Part shown: positions 16,800-25,464 of the stretch, piece after piece
Numbering within the stretch: the stretch's first letter is position 1
Layout: each line of letters opens with the position of its first letter
Program-made: the position numbers and the translations under genes
NCBI GenBank assembly: GCA_900770645.1
Contig: CAAGKY010000046.1
Span: forward strand, 1-45,303
Reading direction: 5' to 3'
From: Bacilli bacterium
Lineage (GTDB): Bacteria; Bacillota_I; Bacilli_A; ML615J-28; CAG-313
DNA length: 45,303 bases
The notes under the pieces: generated by a model
What the model was told of the DNA's origin: nothing
Databases searched by the model: none
What the model saw: the letters and a program-made list of their open reading frames with translations, nothing else

Positions 16800-17093
16800 A
16801 TGGAATATAAAGCTATATTAGAAAAATCTAAAGAACATAACATCGAAGCTTGGAAATTATTAGTTGCAACAGAAGTTGAATATTTCTTTGACGAAAAAGA
16901 TTTTAAATTAACAGATGAAGAATTTGAAATAGTAAGCAACTTTGTATATGAATGGATTATTGGTTGTGAAGCAAAACCTTATGAAGTATTAGAGAGATTA
17001 TACATTGTCGTTATAGAAGATGATTATTATAAGTTTTCTAATATTGATTATTATTGGAATGATTTAGTTGAAGAAATTAATAGATTATTTTAA
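16800..17093 (+). CDS. Hypothetical acidic helical protein
   Basis: 97 aa, rich in Glu/Asp and aromatics. Follows AGGGGA. It shares the promoter of the preceding gene. Confidence 0.75.
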   Translation: MEYKAILEKSKEHNIEAWKLLVATEVEYFFDEKDFKLTDEEFEIVSNFVYEWIIGCEAKPYEVLERLYIVVIEDDYYKFSNIDYYWNDLVEEINRLF

Positions 17094-17109
17094 AATAAAT
17101 GCAAAAAAA

Positions 17110-17150
17110 TTATCAAAATAGTTTACAAATTTTGGTAAACATGATATAAT
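17110..17150 (+). promoter_or_regulatory. Class 1 promoter
   Basis: TTATCAAA, TTTACA, spacer with TTTTGGTAA, TGATATAAT. Confidence 0.9.
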
Positions 17151-17187
17151 TATATTGTAAAAATAAATATTACGGAGGAAAATTATT

Positions 17188-17589
17188 ATGAAAAAAGATG
17201 AACTAAAAAATGAACTAATTAATGAGCTTGAATCTCGTAATTTAGAATTAAATGAAGAAGAGACTACTGTTGACGCCATTGTAGAATATATTTTAGATTA
17301 CAATAGCATTGGTGAAGAGTTGTCAGTGTCTGAGTGGATAGACTTAACTCTTGATAATTATCCAGAATATTTTATTAAACAAAGAAAGAGTCCATTAGGA
17401 AGAAGAATTCAAGAAGAATTTAGAGGTGACGTTATCTCAGCTATTCACTTTATGCTTGAAGAAGAAGACTATGTTAACGTTAAGATTTTATTTAGTTTAT
17501 TAGCTGATGAAGCTTTTAGTATTTTAACTGATGATGATTATGTAGCATTATGTAATAATGTATTAGAAGATTTAGAAAATGAATTTTAA
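17188..17589 (+). CDS. Hypothetical acidic protein
   Basis: 133 aa, helical, with low-complexity Glu/Asn N-terminus. CGGAGG site. No family recognised. Confidence 0.8.
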   Translation: MKKDELKNELINELESRNLELNEEETTVDAIVEYILDYNSIGEELSVSEWIDLTLDNYPEYFIKQRKSPLGRRIQEEFRGDVISAIHFMLEEEDYVNVKILFSLLADEAFSILTDDDYVALCNNVLEDLENEF

Positions 17590-17620
17590 TATAATATAAG
17601 AATAGGGAGGAAAAAAGATT

Positions 17621-17863
17621 ATGGCAAAATTCTATGGACAAGTTAGTGGTAGTGCAAGCACAGTTGCAACAAGAAGAGGAAGTGCAAATTCTGGAATTAA
17701 AGCATCAGTTCAAAGTTGGAATGGTAGTGTTATTACAGAATTAAGTGAAAACAAAAATGGAGAAACAATCGTAAGCGTATCATTTTCAAATGATTCATCT
17801 TCTTACGGAAGAGAAGTATTTAAAGGAACAATCTCTGAATTAGTGGCTAAGTTAACAGCTTAG
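17621..17863 (+). CDS. Conserved small phage protein (SGIK/SWxGSV type)
   Basis: 80 aa, beta-rich, Ser/Gly-rich. The pattern MAKFYGQVSG...SGIKASVQSWNGSVI...F.GT is, from memory, a small protein shared by many phages and mobile elements of gut Firmicutes; its function is unknown. GGAGG site. It ends at TAG. Confidence 0.75.
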   Translation: MAKFYGQVSGSASTVATRRGSANSGIKASVQSWNGSVITELSENKNGETIVSVSFSNDSSSYGREVFKGTISELVAKLTA

Positions 17864-17888
17864 TCACTAATAAAATTAATAAAAAATA

Positions 17889-17929
17889 TTATCAAAAGTG
17901 TTTACAAAAATTACCAAATGTGATATAAT
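17889..17929 (+). promoter_or_regulatory. Class 1 promoter
   Basis: TTATCAAA, TTTACA, spacer with TTACCAAA, TGATATAAT. Confidence 0.9.
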
Positions 17930-17962
17930 ATAGTTGTAAATCAATTATGGAGGAGAATATAT

Positions 17963-18694
17963 ATGAACGATAATATGAGTTTATCTGAATTAAAAAAATT
18001 AGAAGAAGTGTATAGAGAAAAAGCTAGAAAAATTGATGTAACAGTTATTGAAACAATTGAGGCTTGGATTGAGAGTATCTCAGGAATTAATGTAGTTTTA
18101 TCTAGAGGTTATGTAAGACCTTGCTCTAATATTTTTAGAAGCGGAAAATCTAAATTCTGTTTAGAATATATTGACGTAAAATTAGTTAATGATGAAGGTA
18201 AAGAAATGTTTGGGGCTGACTTTACTTTAAGTTGGTATGGAGATCTAGTTACAGTTAATACTGGTAGTTGTGGTGAATTCGTCGTTTTAGGCGAACAAAA
18301 AGAACATGATAAATATCAAGTTTTAAAGTATAGACTAATGGGTATTGTAATGCAATATGCAGAAGAATTAAATAATATATTAAATAAATTTGATTTTAGT
18401 GATATTAGTGAATATTATACGATCAAAGCAAAAGTATCTCATTTAGAATGGGAAGAAAGACAAGCGAATATCGCAGCAGAAAGAAAAGCGTTATTAGATT
18501 CTATTGAAGTCGGTAAAACTTATTTTGACCACCAACAAAATAATAAGAAAACTGTAACTAAGATCACTGACAAAAGAGTTTATTTTGATATTATCTATAA
18601 CTCAGGTTATACAATTCAAAATAAGTACTATAGTAAAGATGATGTTATTTATAATTTAAAACATAACATTTATGAAGAAATTTTATATATTTAA
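17963..18694 (+). CDS. Hypothetical protein
   Basis: 243 aa. An N-terminal helix, a central beta-rich part (WYGDLVTVNTGSCGEFVVLG), then a charged helix (HLEWEERQANIAAERKALLD) and a C-terminal part (VGKTYFDHQQNNKKTVTKIT) resembling a small SH3-like beta domain. Single-gene unit. No family recognised. Confidence 0.8.
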   Translation: MNDNMSLSELKKLEEVYREKARKIDVTVIETIEAWIESISGINVVLSRGYVRPCSNIFRSGKSKFCLEYIDVKLVNDEGKEMFGADFTLSWYGDLVTVNTGSCGEFVVLGEQKEHDKYQVLKYRLMGIVMQYAEELNNILNKFDFSDISEYYTIKAKVSHLEWEERQANIAAERKALLDSIEVGKTYFDHQQNNKKTVTKITDKRVYFDIIYNSGYTIQNKYYSKDDVIYNLKHNIYEEILYI

Positions 18695-18701
18695 AAAAAT
18701 C

Positions 18702-18742
18702 TTATCAAAACAGTTTACAAATATTACCATTTATGATATAAT
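18702..18742 (+). promoter_or_regulatory. Class 1 promoter
   Basis: TTATCAAA, TTTACA, spacer with ATTACCAT, TGATATAAT. Confidence 0.9.
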
Positions 18743-18778
18743 ATAAGTATAAAAAATTATTTAGGAGGAAAAATAATT

Positions 18779-19513
18779 ATGACAAAACATCATTTTTACA
18801 AAACAGGCTTAGATATCACTAACACTAAAGAAATGTTCGATTTTTTAAAGAAGCATTTTACGTATGATACAATGAATTCTTGGAATGGTTTAAAATCAAT
18901 TGCTAATAACGTAAAAGTATTTAATCTAGGATTAGATGGAGATTGTTACGTTGCTTTAAATTTACTTCAATTAGATGATTATGCTACTATTAATTATATG
19001 ATTGAGGATTGGGAATATACTCATGAAGGTTATTCTGTAGGATTCAATGGACGATCAGGTGGCTACTTAGTACTTTATAGTTCAAATAGTAACGGTAATA
19101 TTTTACCAGATTGCATCGTTGATAATGATTATGAAGAATTTAAAGAATACTGTAAAGAATATTGGGGTGGAGTTAAGTATTACAAATCAGAATTAAGAGA
19201 CTATGTAAAATTAGTTCAAGATTTTGATAAGCTTTGCGATGAAATTCGTGAATATGTTAATGAGTTATCTACTGCAAATTATGAATTAGAAGAATTAAAT
19301 AAATTAGTCGATAAGTTTAATTGTTATTATGAAGCAGACTTAGATTATTTAGGAATCAATAAATTGGCAGTAAATGAATCAGGTAAAGTTTATGTTGGTG
19401 AAATTACTAAATTACGATGCATGAATAAAGCATTTATTGACTTATCAGATCGCAGTGAATATGGTCTAGAGCTTGCTTTTGAAAATGATTATGCATATTA
19501 TAAACAATCTTAG
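18779..19513 (+). CDS. Conserved hypothetical phage protein
   Basis: 244 aa. N-terminal segment with SWNGLKSIANNVKVFNL and VGFNGRSGGYLVLYS looks like a conserved domain seen in other gut phages (recalled, not searched). A coiled-coil middle (LVQDFDKLCDEIREYVNEL) and a small C-terminal domain follow. AGGAGG site. First of two or three genes on its transcript. Confidence 0.8.
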   Translation: MTKHHFYKTGLDITNTKEMFDFLKKHFTYDTMNSWNGLKSIANNVKVFNLGLDGDCYVALNLLQLDDYATINYMIEDWEYTHEGYSVGFNGRSGGYLVLYSSNSNGNILPDCIVDNDYEEFKEYCKEYWGGVKYYKSELRDYVKLVQDFDKLCDEIREYVNELSTANYELEELNKLVDKFNCYYEADLDYLGINKLAVNESGKVYVGEITKLRCMNKAFIDLSDRSEYGLELAFENDYAYYKQS

Positions 19514-19524
19514 GAGGTAACATT

Positions 19525-19749
19525 ATGAAAACAGGAGATACAGTTTATCAAATTGGTAAATTAGATGAATCTAAATCTTGTCTTTCAATAAGTATTTTTA
19601 AGCGCACTGTCGGCGAACCGCAAGGTAACGGTCGATGGTGGCTTAATAACGTTCAAGGTGCTTGGTGTGGCGGATCAAGTGAAGAAGAGTTATTTACTTC
19701 AAGAGAAGAAGCTCTAAAATATATTATTAAGAAATTAGGTGAAAAATAA
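19525..19749 (+). CDS. Hypothetical small protein
   Basis: 74 aa, Trp/Gly-rich centre (GNGRWWLNNVQGAWCGGSSE). All five Trp codons are TGG. GGAGG site 12 nt after the previous stop. Confidence 0.75.
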   Translation: MKTGDTVYQIGKLDESKSCLSISIFKRTVGEPQGNGRWWLNNVQGAWCGGSSEEELFTSREEALKYIIKKLGEK

Positions 19750-19750
19750 C

Positions 19751-19816
19751 ATGAAAAAAACAACAACACAAATTAAATCTTCATCAATTAGAAAATTAGC
19801 AAAAAAACGAAAATAA
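19751..19816 (+). CDS. Basic micropeptide, copy 1
   Basis: 21 aa: MKKTTTQIKSSSIRKLAKKR plus K. Begins 1 nt after the previous stop. A homologous 25-aa frame (MKKTKIQIKSVAIKKLAK...) lies at 24876; both sit directly upstream of a class 1 promoter. Two similar copies argue that the peptide is real. Confidence 0.5.
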   Translation: MKKTTTQIKSSSIRKLAKKRK

Positions 19817-19817
19817 T

Positions 19818-19858
19818 TTATCAAATCTGTTTACAAAAGAATGATTTTGTGATATAAT
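19818..19858 (+). promoter_or_regulatory. Class 1 promoter
   Basis: TTATCAAA, TTTACA, 17 nt without the TTACCAAA word, TGATATAAT. Confidence 0.9.
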
Positions 19859-19898
19859 ATAACTATAAAAAATAAATATTTGGAGGAATAATCGCAGT

Positions 19899-20342
19899 AT
19901 GAAAATAAAATTTGATTTTATGTTAAACTTATGGTTGCAAGAAGTTGAAGTTGAAGGAGATTCTGAAGAAGACTGCTTAGATAATCTAAGAAGAATGACT
20001 GTTGACAGAATCTTAGATCATGCAGTTATTAAAGATAGTGATCTTAGTGATGTAGATGGAGAAATCATAGAACAAAATTATGAAATTAAAGTTGAAAATA
20101 TCAAATACGATATTAGTGTAGAAGATATTATTTATGAATTAGAAAAAGAAGGTATCGAAGATCCTTCTCCAGATGAGATTGAAAAGAAATTAGCTGAAAT
20201 AGAACAAACTTTACCTGCGTCTATTAAAATGGCATTTACGTGTGCTCCAGAAGATTTAGAAGATTTTATTACAGATGAATTATCAGATGAAATTGGAATG
20301 TTAATTAAAGATTTTACATATACAATTTTAAAAGAATCATAA
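19899..20342 (+). CDS. Hypothetical acidic protein
   Basis: 147 aa, very acidic, helical. TTGGAGG site; the spacing to the ATG is 11 nt. Single-gene unit with a terminator directly after the stop. Confidence 0.8.
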   Translation: MKIKFDFMLNLWLQEVEVEGDSEEDCLDNLRRMTVDRILDHAVIKDSDLSDVDGEIIEQNYEIKVENIKYDISVEDIIYELEKEGIEDPSPDEIEKKLAEIEQTLPASIKMAFTCAPEDLEDFITDELSDEIGMLIKDFTYTILKES

Positions 20343-20374
20343 GAAGCATTATTTTAAATGCTTCTCTTTTTTTA
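20343..20374 (+). terminator. Intrinsic terminator
   Basis: GAAGCATT / AATGCTTC stem, 6-nt loop, T-rich tail. Confidence 0.85.
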
Positions 20375-20395
20375 TTTGCTAAATTATTTGAATTG
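20375..20395 (+). promoter_or_regulatory. Class 3 promoter
   Basis: TTTGCTAAATTATTTGAATTG, nearly the same as the motif at 37617, and also placed directly after a terminator and ahead of a TGA-containing gene. An ATTGG/CCAAT repeat lies just downstream. Confidence 0.5.
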
Positions 20396-20443
20396 GAGAA
20401 TTCCAATGTTTTTATTAATAATTAATTAAAGGAGAACAAGAAT

Positions 20444-22402
20444 ATGAGATTAGTCTATAATGTATATGACGATGATAATCAAATTGAAAGTAAGCAGTTC
20501 GACAATTTTCCAGAAGCTTTAGAGTATGCGAAACAAGGACTAATTACTTATATCTGCGAAGAAGATTTAGATTGTCCTGAATGCGAAGAAAGAGTTGTAT
20601 GGACTTGAGATAGTACTTGAGATGACGAAGAGGCAATTGCTGCAGTTACATCAGGTCGTGAAAATGTAGATCTATATATAGATCCAGAAAGAGAACCAAT
20701 CTTAGCAGAAGATATTGAAATCAATATATCTGGTCCAGCAGAAGAAGTTAGAGACTTAGCTTCATTCGTATTCGGTTATGAATTCGATTTAGATTGAGAT
20801 GCACCTAGAGAAGAAGATAAAGTAGATGAACAAGACTTTGTTGACGATTTTGGATATGAAGATGAACCTGCAGTTAGAGACTTAGACTTCGATGTAGATG
20901 AACCATTTGAAGATGATCTATATTACTCTGAGTATTCTGAAGAAGAATTCGAAGACGAAGACAAGTTAGACGACGAAGAAGACTTCGAAGTAGGTGAGCC
21001 TGAAATCGTAGAAAATCCAGATGTTGAATCTGAAGAAGATCAACCAGAAGAACTTGAAGTAAGTAAAGACTTTGAAGAAGAATCCATAGACTCAGAAGAG
21101 GAAGAAAATAAAGAAGATCCTAAAGAAGAATTAAAGGAATCTTTAAAAGAAGAAGTTAAATTAGCTACAAATAAAAAAGGTGATTATTTAGTTGCTGCTG
21201 ATAGTGGTAAAGGCTATACTGTATTTAACCGTAATAATGTTTGTATCGGTGGATTCGATGGTGAAGATGACCAAAAAGCTATAGATAAGTTCAATAAAGG
21301 TGAATTTAAAGACTCATTAAAAGAATCTCTAAATCTTCCTGCGATGAGAGCCTCTGAAATTAAAGGAGAACTAGATCTTCATGGAGATATTTACTTTGAC
21401 TTTTTAGAACCTATCGATGAATCAGACGAAGATGGATGAAGAGGGGCTAATGAAATCAGAATCGTAGATACAGGTTCAGGATATGAAGGTTATGTTGAAT
21501 GATTAGATCAAGATGGTGACTACATTGAATCAGATCCAGAATTTACTTGCGATACTTTTGAAGAGTTACTAAGAGAGATTGATGGATTCTATGTAACAGT
21601 TATGGATCTAGACGAATATATTAATGGTACTTTAGATGAGTGTGCAAATAACAAAAAGAAACTTAAAGAAGGATATAATGTTATAGATCTTACAATAGAA
21701 GAAATTAAAAAATCTTTAGATTCTGGCGAATTAGTTTTAGATGCTATGATGGACGATGAAGATATAGATTATGTTATCATTAAACCTACATCTACTGGTG
21801 ACTATGAAGTATACTTCCAATATTCTGATGGAACAAGAGAATTAGACCAAGACACAGAATTAGAAACTTTTGGAGATGTACTTTATTTTGTTGATGAATC
21901 CTATGGAACAGTTGTTGATCTAGAAGCATACGACGATGAAAAATTAGCTGAAGCTGTTAAGATGACTAAAGACGAATTACTTGATAAAGAAGGAACTACT
22001 GACGTAGATCTAATTAACGCAGGTCGTCCTGAAGAAGAAAGAGTTGAATTAGAAGAAGGTCGTCAACCAGTTTATAGTAATGTTATTTTCTATTGCTATG
22101 ATCAAAATAATGACGAATATACTTATACTAAAGCTAATATGACTCCTATTATGATTCGTACAGAAGTTGACAGACTTGTTAAAGATGGTGCAACTCGCGT
22201 TTATGTTGAAGCTAAAATTGATGGAGAATGAGAAGCATTAGATAAGTATACTTATGATCCAGAATGAACTCCAGGAACTCTTGAATATGCTGAACGTAAT
22301 AGAAGAGAACTTGCTTGAGAATCTTTAGACCAAGAAGATGATCTAACAGATCAAGAGTTTGCTGAACAATTAAAAGAAAAGTTAGAAGAAATTAAGAAAT
22401 AA
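20444..22402 (+). CDS. Large acidic protein with eight in-frame TGA codons
   Basis: 652 aa with TGA as Trp at eight places and a single TGG. The standard code would leave only pieces. The N-terminal part has CPECEER (Cys pair near residue 45). Residues about 145-230 are almost pure Glu/Asp (EEFEDEDKLDDEEDFEVGEP), a likely disordered linker. KKGDYLVAADSGKGYTVFNR and later YVTVMDLDEYINGTL look like small repeated beta domains. No family recognised. It is the longest recoded gene in the window and the only gene of its unit, behind a class 3 promoter, so it may be a late or virion-associated protein; this is inference. Confidence 0.85.
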
Positions 22403-22405
22403 TTA

Positions 22406-22420
22406 TTGTATATTATATTG
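22406..22420 (+). promoter_or_regulatory. Class 2 promoter
   Basis: TTGTATATTATATTG, 3 nt after the preceding stop. Confidence 0.5.
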
Positions 22421-22427
22421 GTATATT

Positions 22428-22451
22428 CATTTGACAACAGGCGGTCAAATG
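22428..22451. promoter_or_regulatory. Inverted repeat, operator-like
   Basis: CATTTGAC-8nt-GTCAAATG, perfect 8-bp arms. It includes a TTGACA with TAATAT 17 nt further on, so it may be an operator over a host-type promoter, or a 5'UTR hairpin. Confidence 0.5.
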
Positions 22452-22488
22452 TTAATATATAAAATAAATTTAAAAGGAGAAATTTAAA

Positions 22489-22962
22489 ATGCCAATGAAA
22501 AAAATTAATGAACAAGAAAGAGTAATGGGAGAATCTAACGCTCAAGCAGCAGATTTTATGTATTATTCTAAATTACTTCAAAAACCTTTTGCAGATTTAG
22601 ATGAACTAAGAGCTGCAGAAGCTGAACTTAAAAAACAAGAAGAAGAAAAACAAAATGCGGCTAATGCTAAAAAAGAGGCTGCAAAACTTGTTGAAGATGC
22701 GATCAAGAGTCGTATTGAAGCAGAACAAGAAGCTAAGAAAACTAAAGCTGAAGCTTATCAAACTTATTTAGAAATCTGTGAAAATGCTGACAAATTAATT
22801 GCAGCTAAGATTAAAACTGAAAAAGAAGCTTTAAGAATGTTTTGTGAAAAATATGGATCTTTCCATTCTACAATTAAAATCGGTGATATTACTTATAACT
22901 GTGATTATTCTACTGAAGAACGTGTAGATCCATTTAAAAAATTATTAGGTTTTTGGTTATAA
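22489..22962 (+). CDS. Coiled-coil protein
   Basis: 157 aa. A long Ala/Glu/Lys-rich coiled coil (about residues 40-110) is followed by a small C-terminal domain ending in FKKLLGFWL. AAGGAG site. No family recognised; an oligomerising or scaffold-like role is possible. Confidence 0.8.
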   Translation: MPMKKINEQERVMGESNAQAADFMYYSKLLQKPFADLDELRAAEAELKKQEEEKQNAANAKKEAAKLVEDAIKSRIEAEQEAKKTKAEAYQTYLEICENADKLIAAKIKTEKEALRMFCEKYGSFHSTIKIGDITYNCDYSTEERVDPFKKLLGFWL

Positions 22963-22985
22963 TTAATTAAAAATTCAGAAAAATA

Positions 22986-23000
22986 TTGTATTATATTATG
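22986..23000 (+). promoter_or_regulatory. Class 2 promoter for a small RNA
   Basis: TTGTATTATATTATG; no gene starts before the terminator at 23.1 kb. Confidence 0.55.
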
Positions 23001-23117
23001 TATCTACTAAACAGATACTCATATACACCTTCATAATTATTTAACTAAAATGTTTTTAGTTAATTTCCTCCCTTTAAGAGTTCTAGGCGGTAATGTCTAG
23101 AACTTTTTCTTTTTTTA
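23000..23117 (+). ncRNA. Predicted small RNA with exposed anti-Shine-Dalgarno segment
   Basis: About 110 nt between its own promoter and terminator, without an ORF. Three hairpins: GTATCT/AGATAC (23000-23018), TTAACTAAAA/TTTTAGTTAA (23041-23063, 10 bp) and the terminator AGTTCTAG/CTAGAACT. Between the last two lies TTTCCTCCCTTT (23064-23075), complementary to GGGAGGAAA-type ribosome sites used throughout the phage. Confidence 0.6.
23079..23117 (+). terminator. Intrinsic terminator of the small RNA
   Basis: 8-bp stem AGTTCTAG / CTAGAACT followed by a 14-nt T-rich tail. Confidence 0.85.
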
Positions 23118-23133
23118 TTGTATATTATTATAT
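23118..23133 (+). promoter_or_regulatory. Class 2 promoter
   Basis: TTGTATATTATTATAT, starting inside the T tail of the upstream terminator. Confidence 0.55.
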
Positions 23134-23152
23134 GTAATGGAGAATTAAACAT

Positions 23153-23545
23153 ATGAATTTTGAAGAAGAATCAAAGATGGAGCAAATACAAGACTTAATC
23201 GATACGGCTCTATCTAACAAGCATACGAATGTCGAAAGAATCAATAACATGAACGAATACTTTGCAGCAAGTACTCTCAATAGAGGATTATGCAAACTGG
23301 CTAGATCATTTGCAGTATCCGCTAAAGACGCATATAAAGAGTATCTTTATAATTTGAAAAATAGAATAGATAATGTTCAATTATTACTCGATTATAGAGT
23401 GTTGAAACAATGTGAAGAATTTTACTATGAGGAACAAGCGAATGTCTGGTCATCGATCAATGAATATAAGACTTACTTATCTTCAAGTAATTTTATTAAA
23501 TCCTTGTTCGGGCACGATCGAAGGGATGACGATTACAATGAGTAA
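23153..23545 (+). CDS. Hypothetical helical protein
   Basis: 130 aa, almost all helical, ending in an acidic DRRDDDYNE tail. AATGGAG site. It overlaps the next gene by 8 nt. Confidence 0.75.
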   Translation: MNFEEESKMEQIQDLIDTALSNKHTNVERINNMNEYFAASTLNRGLCKLARSFAVSAKDAYKEYLYNLKNRIDNVQLLLDYRVLKQCEEFYYEEQANVWSSINEYKTYLSSSNFIKSLFGHDRRDDDYNE

Positions 23546-23780
23546 TTTAGATTTACTACTTAGAAAATGATCATTAGAAGAGATACCTCCTGTAATTCAA
23601 TTACTGAATCACGATCGATCACCCGTAGCCGCATTATACTTGAATAAGTTAAATCTAGATAAGGTAGCGATCCTAGAAGTTGACTCTAAGATTCTGACTG
23701 AAAGATATTATGTATTCATGGATGGAATTGCGATATTTTTTACATATATGCGAAAAACAGAAAAAGAAGAGATATTTTAA
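23538..23780 (+). CDS. Hypothetical protein (one in-frame TGA)
   Basis: 80 aa with TGA at codon 11 read as Trp. The frame then runs to a TAA that lies in the terminator stem. Standard-code gene finders would miss it. No family recognised. Confidence 0.7.
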
Positions 23781-23799
23781 ATATTTCTTCTTTTTTTTA
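23764..23799 (+). terminator. Intrinsic terminator
   Basis: AAGAAGAGATATTT / AAATATTTCTTCTT stem overlapping the stop codon, then T8. Confidence 0.85.
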
Positions 23800-23807
23800 A
23801 AAAAATA

Positions 23808-23848
23808 TTATCAAATTTATTTACAAATTTTACCAAATATGGTATAAT
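23808..23848 (+). promoter_or_regulatory. Class 1 promoter
   Basis: TTATCAAA, TTTACA, spacer with TTTACCAAA, TGGTATAAT (the only copy with G here). Confidence 0.9.
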
Positions 23849-23880
23849 ATACCTATAATTAAATATGTGGAGGAAATATT

Positions 23881-24171
23881 ATGAAATACCAAATTTTACA
23901 AATTAAAGATTTTGAAAGCTGCAACTATGTTTTTGTTAATTATGAAAGAGCCGTTAAATACGGATTTAATTTAGATGATTATGAAGTTGTATACGAAGGA
24001 ACAGTTGAAGCAATTAATAATGATCTTTATGATACTTTAGAATACTTATTTTATATTTTTAATTGTCAACGTCCTATAGATTTCACTGGTCATTCGTTAT
24101 CAGTTAGTGATATTATTTGTGTAGAAGATGAATATTATTACGTAGATAGTTGCGGTTTTAAAAAAATTTAA
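23881..24171 (+). CDS. Hypothetical acidic protein
   Basis: 96 aa, rich in Tyr and Asp, beta-rich C-terminus (DIICVEDEYYYVDSCGFKKI). TGGAGG site. Single-gene unit. Confidence 0.75.
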   Translation: MKYQILQIKDFESCNYVFVNYERAVKYGFNLDDYEVVYEGTVEAINNDLYDTLEYLFYIFNCQRPIDFTGHSLSVSDIICVEDEYYYVDSCGFKKI

Positions 24172-24177
24172 AAAAAA

Positions 24178-24218
24178 TTATCAAATTTATTTACAAATTT
24201 TACCAATTATGATATAAT
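24178..24218 (+). promoter_or_regulatory. Class 1 promoter
   Basis: TTATCAAA, TTTACA, spacer with TTTACCAA, TGATATAAT. It differs from the copy at 23808 at only a few positions. Confidence 0.9.
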
Positions 24219-24256
24219 ATTACTATAAAATAATTCAAAAAACGGAGGAATTATAT

Positions 24257-24523
24257 ATGTTAAATAATTTTACTATTGTTGGAAAAGTTTCAGTTATAAG
24301 TGAAAAAAATTCAGATTACCCTGGATTTTATATCGAGCCTCACACTGAGACAGGAGAATTAATCCCTATTAGTATTAATAAAGATACTTATTTAATATCA
24401 GTATTAGAACAATTAAAAAATGGTATGCTAGTATGCGTAAACGGAAAAATCAAAATGTGTACAGAAGATGTTAAAGTTGTTATTAAATTAGTTGCAGATA
24501 AAGTTGCAATTATAAATAAATAG
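24257..24523 (+). CDS. OB-fold protein, SSB-like
   Basis: 88 aa. NNFTIVGKVSVISEK...FYIEPHTETGELIPISI...LKNGMLVCVNGKIKM...KLVADKVAII follows the strand order and GKV...G..V.V.GKI...ADKV pattern of a single OB-fold like that of single-stranded DNA-binding proteins. There is no acidic C-terminal tail. A role in ssDNA binding is plausible but not proven. CGGAGG site. Confidence 0.5.
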   Translation: MLNNFTIVGKVSVISEKNSDYPGFYIEPHTETGELIPISINKDTYLISVLEQLKNGMLVCVNGKIKMCTEDVKVVIKLVADKVAIINK

Positions 24524-24539
24524 ATGGAGGTAAATATTT

Positions 24540-24866
24540 ATGAATGAAAAAACATTTCCAAAAGTTGGAGACAAATGCTATTTAAGACAATTTACAGGAA
24601 GCTATTACGTTGATATGGTTAAATATCCATATACAGTGATCGAGGTTACGCCTACAAAAGTAAAAGTTCAAGAAGCAGAATTAATTTTTAATGGACCTAG
24701 ATATTATGATACAGTTGCAGATGATATTAGACCAGACGTATTTGGTCAAATTAAAGAATTAACTTGGCACAAGAAACGTGGTCTTTGGGGAACTCCTGGT
24801 CCTGAATCTAGTTATCCTGAATTTGCGATTATCGGTGAATACGATCATCAACCATATTTAGACTAA
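24540..24866 (+). CDS. Hypothetical protein
   Basis: 108 aa. Begins with VGDKCYLRQFTGSYYVDMV, an SH3-like opening, with Trp codons all TGG. TGGAGG site; second gene of its unit. Confidence 0.75.
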   Translation: MNEKTFPKVGDKCYLRQFTGSYYVDMVKYPYTVIEVTPTKVKVQEAELIFNGPRYYDTVADDIRPDVFGQIKELTWHKKRGLWGTPGPESSYPEFAIIGEYDHQPYLD

Positions 24867-24875
24867 ATAAGTAAT

Positions 24876-24953
24876 ATGAAGAAAACTAAAATCCAAATTA
24901 AATCTGTTGCAATAAAAAAATTGGCAAAAAATGTAAAAAAATTATCAAAATAG
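24876..24953 (+). CDS. Basic micropeptide, copy 2
   Basis: 25 aa, MKKTKIQIKSVAIKKLAKNV and KKLSK. It is homologous to the 21-aa frame at 19751. Its last codons are the TTATCAAA box of the next class 1 promoter. The ribosome site is weak. Confidence 0.4.
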   Translation: MKKTKIQIKSVAIKKLAKNVKKLSK

Positions 24954-24982
24954 TTTACATTTTTTACCAAATGTGATATAAT
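24942..24982 (+). promoter_or_regulatory. Class 1 promoter
   Basis: TTATCAAA, TTTACA, spacer with TTTACCAAA, TGATATAAT. Confidence 0.9.
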
Positions 24983-25026
24983 TATACTATAAAAAATAAA
25001 TAAAAAAAAAGAGGAGAATTAAAATT

Positions 25027-25464
25027 ATGAGTACAAGAAGTAGAATTAGTATTGTTAATAGTAACGGTAAAGTTAGAAGTATTTATTGCCACCATGACGG
25101 TTATTTAGACTATAACGGTAAAAAGTTAGTTGATTTCTATGATAATGAGAAAGTTATTAACGAATTACTAGATTTAGGAGATTTATCAGCTTTAGGAAAT
25201 AATCCTGTTAGCGATAAGTTATATTGGAAAAATAAAGACCCATTCTACAACTTCAATGAAGAATTTTGTATTGCATATCGTGACCGTGGTGAAACTGACG
25301 TTGATGCAAAAGAATTTAATTCATTTGAAGAATTTAAACAAGCATTTCCAGATTTTCAAGAAGAATATAATTACGTATTCATGAACGGTAAATGGTATTA
25401 TTGCGAAGATGAATGGAGCGGTGAAACTCTTGATGACCTAAGACTTGTGGAGAATAATTTATAA
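25027..25464 (+). CDS. Conserved hypothetical (MSTRSRI family)
   Basis: 145 aa. MSTRSRISIVNSNGKVRSIY followed by CHHDGYLDYNGKKL is a recognisable opening of a small protein found in many phages and plasmids, function unknown to me. The C-terminal half is acidic. Stop and next start overlap (TAATG). Confidence 0.8.
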   Translation: MSTRSRISIVNSNGKVRSIYCHHDGYLDYNGKKLVDFYDNEKVINELLDLGDLSALGNNPVSDKLYWKNKDPFYNFNEEFCIAYRDRGETDVDAKEFNSFEEFKQAFPDFQEEYNYVFMNGKWYYCEDEWSGETLDDLRLVENNL

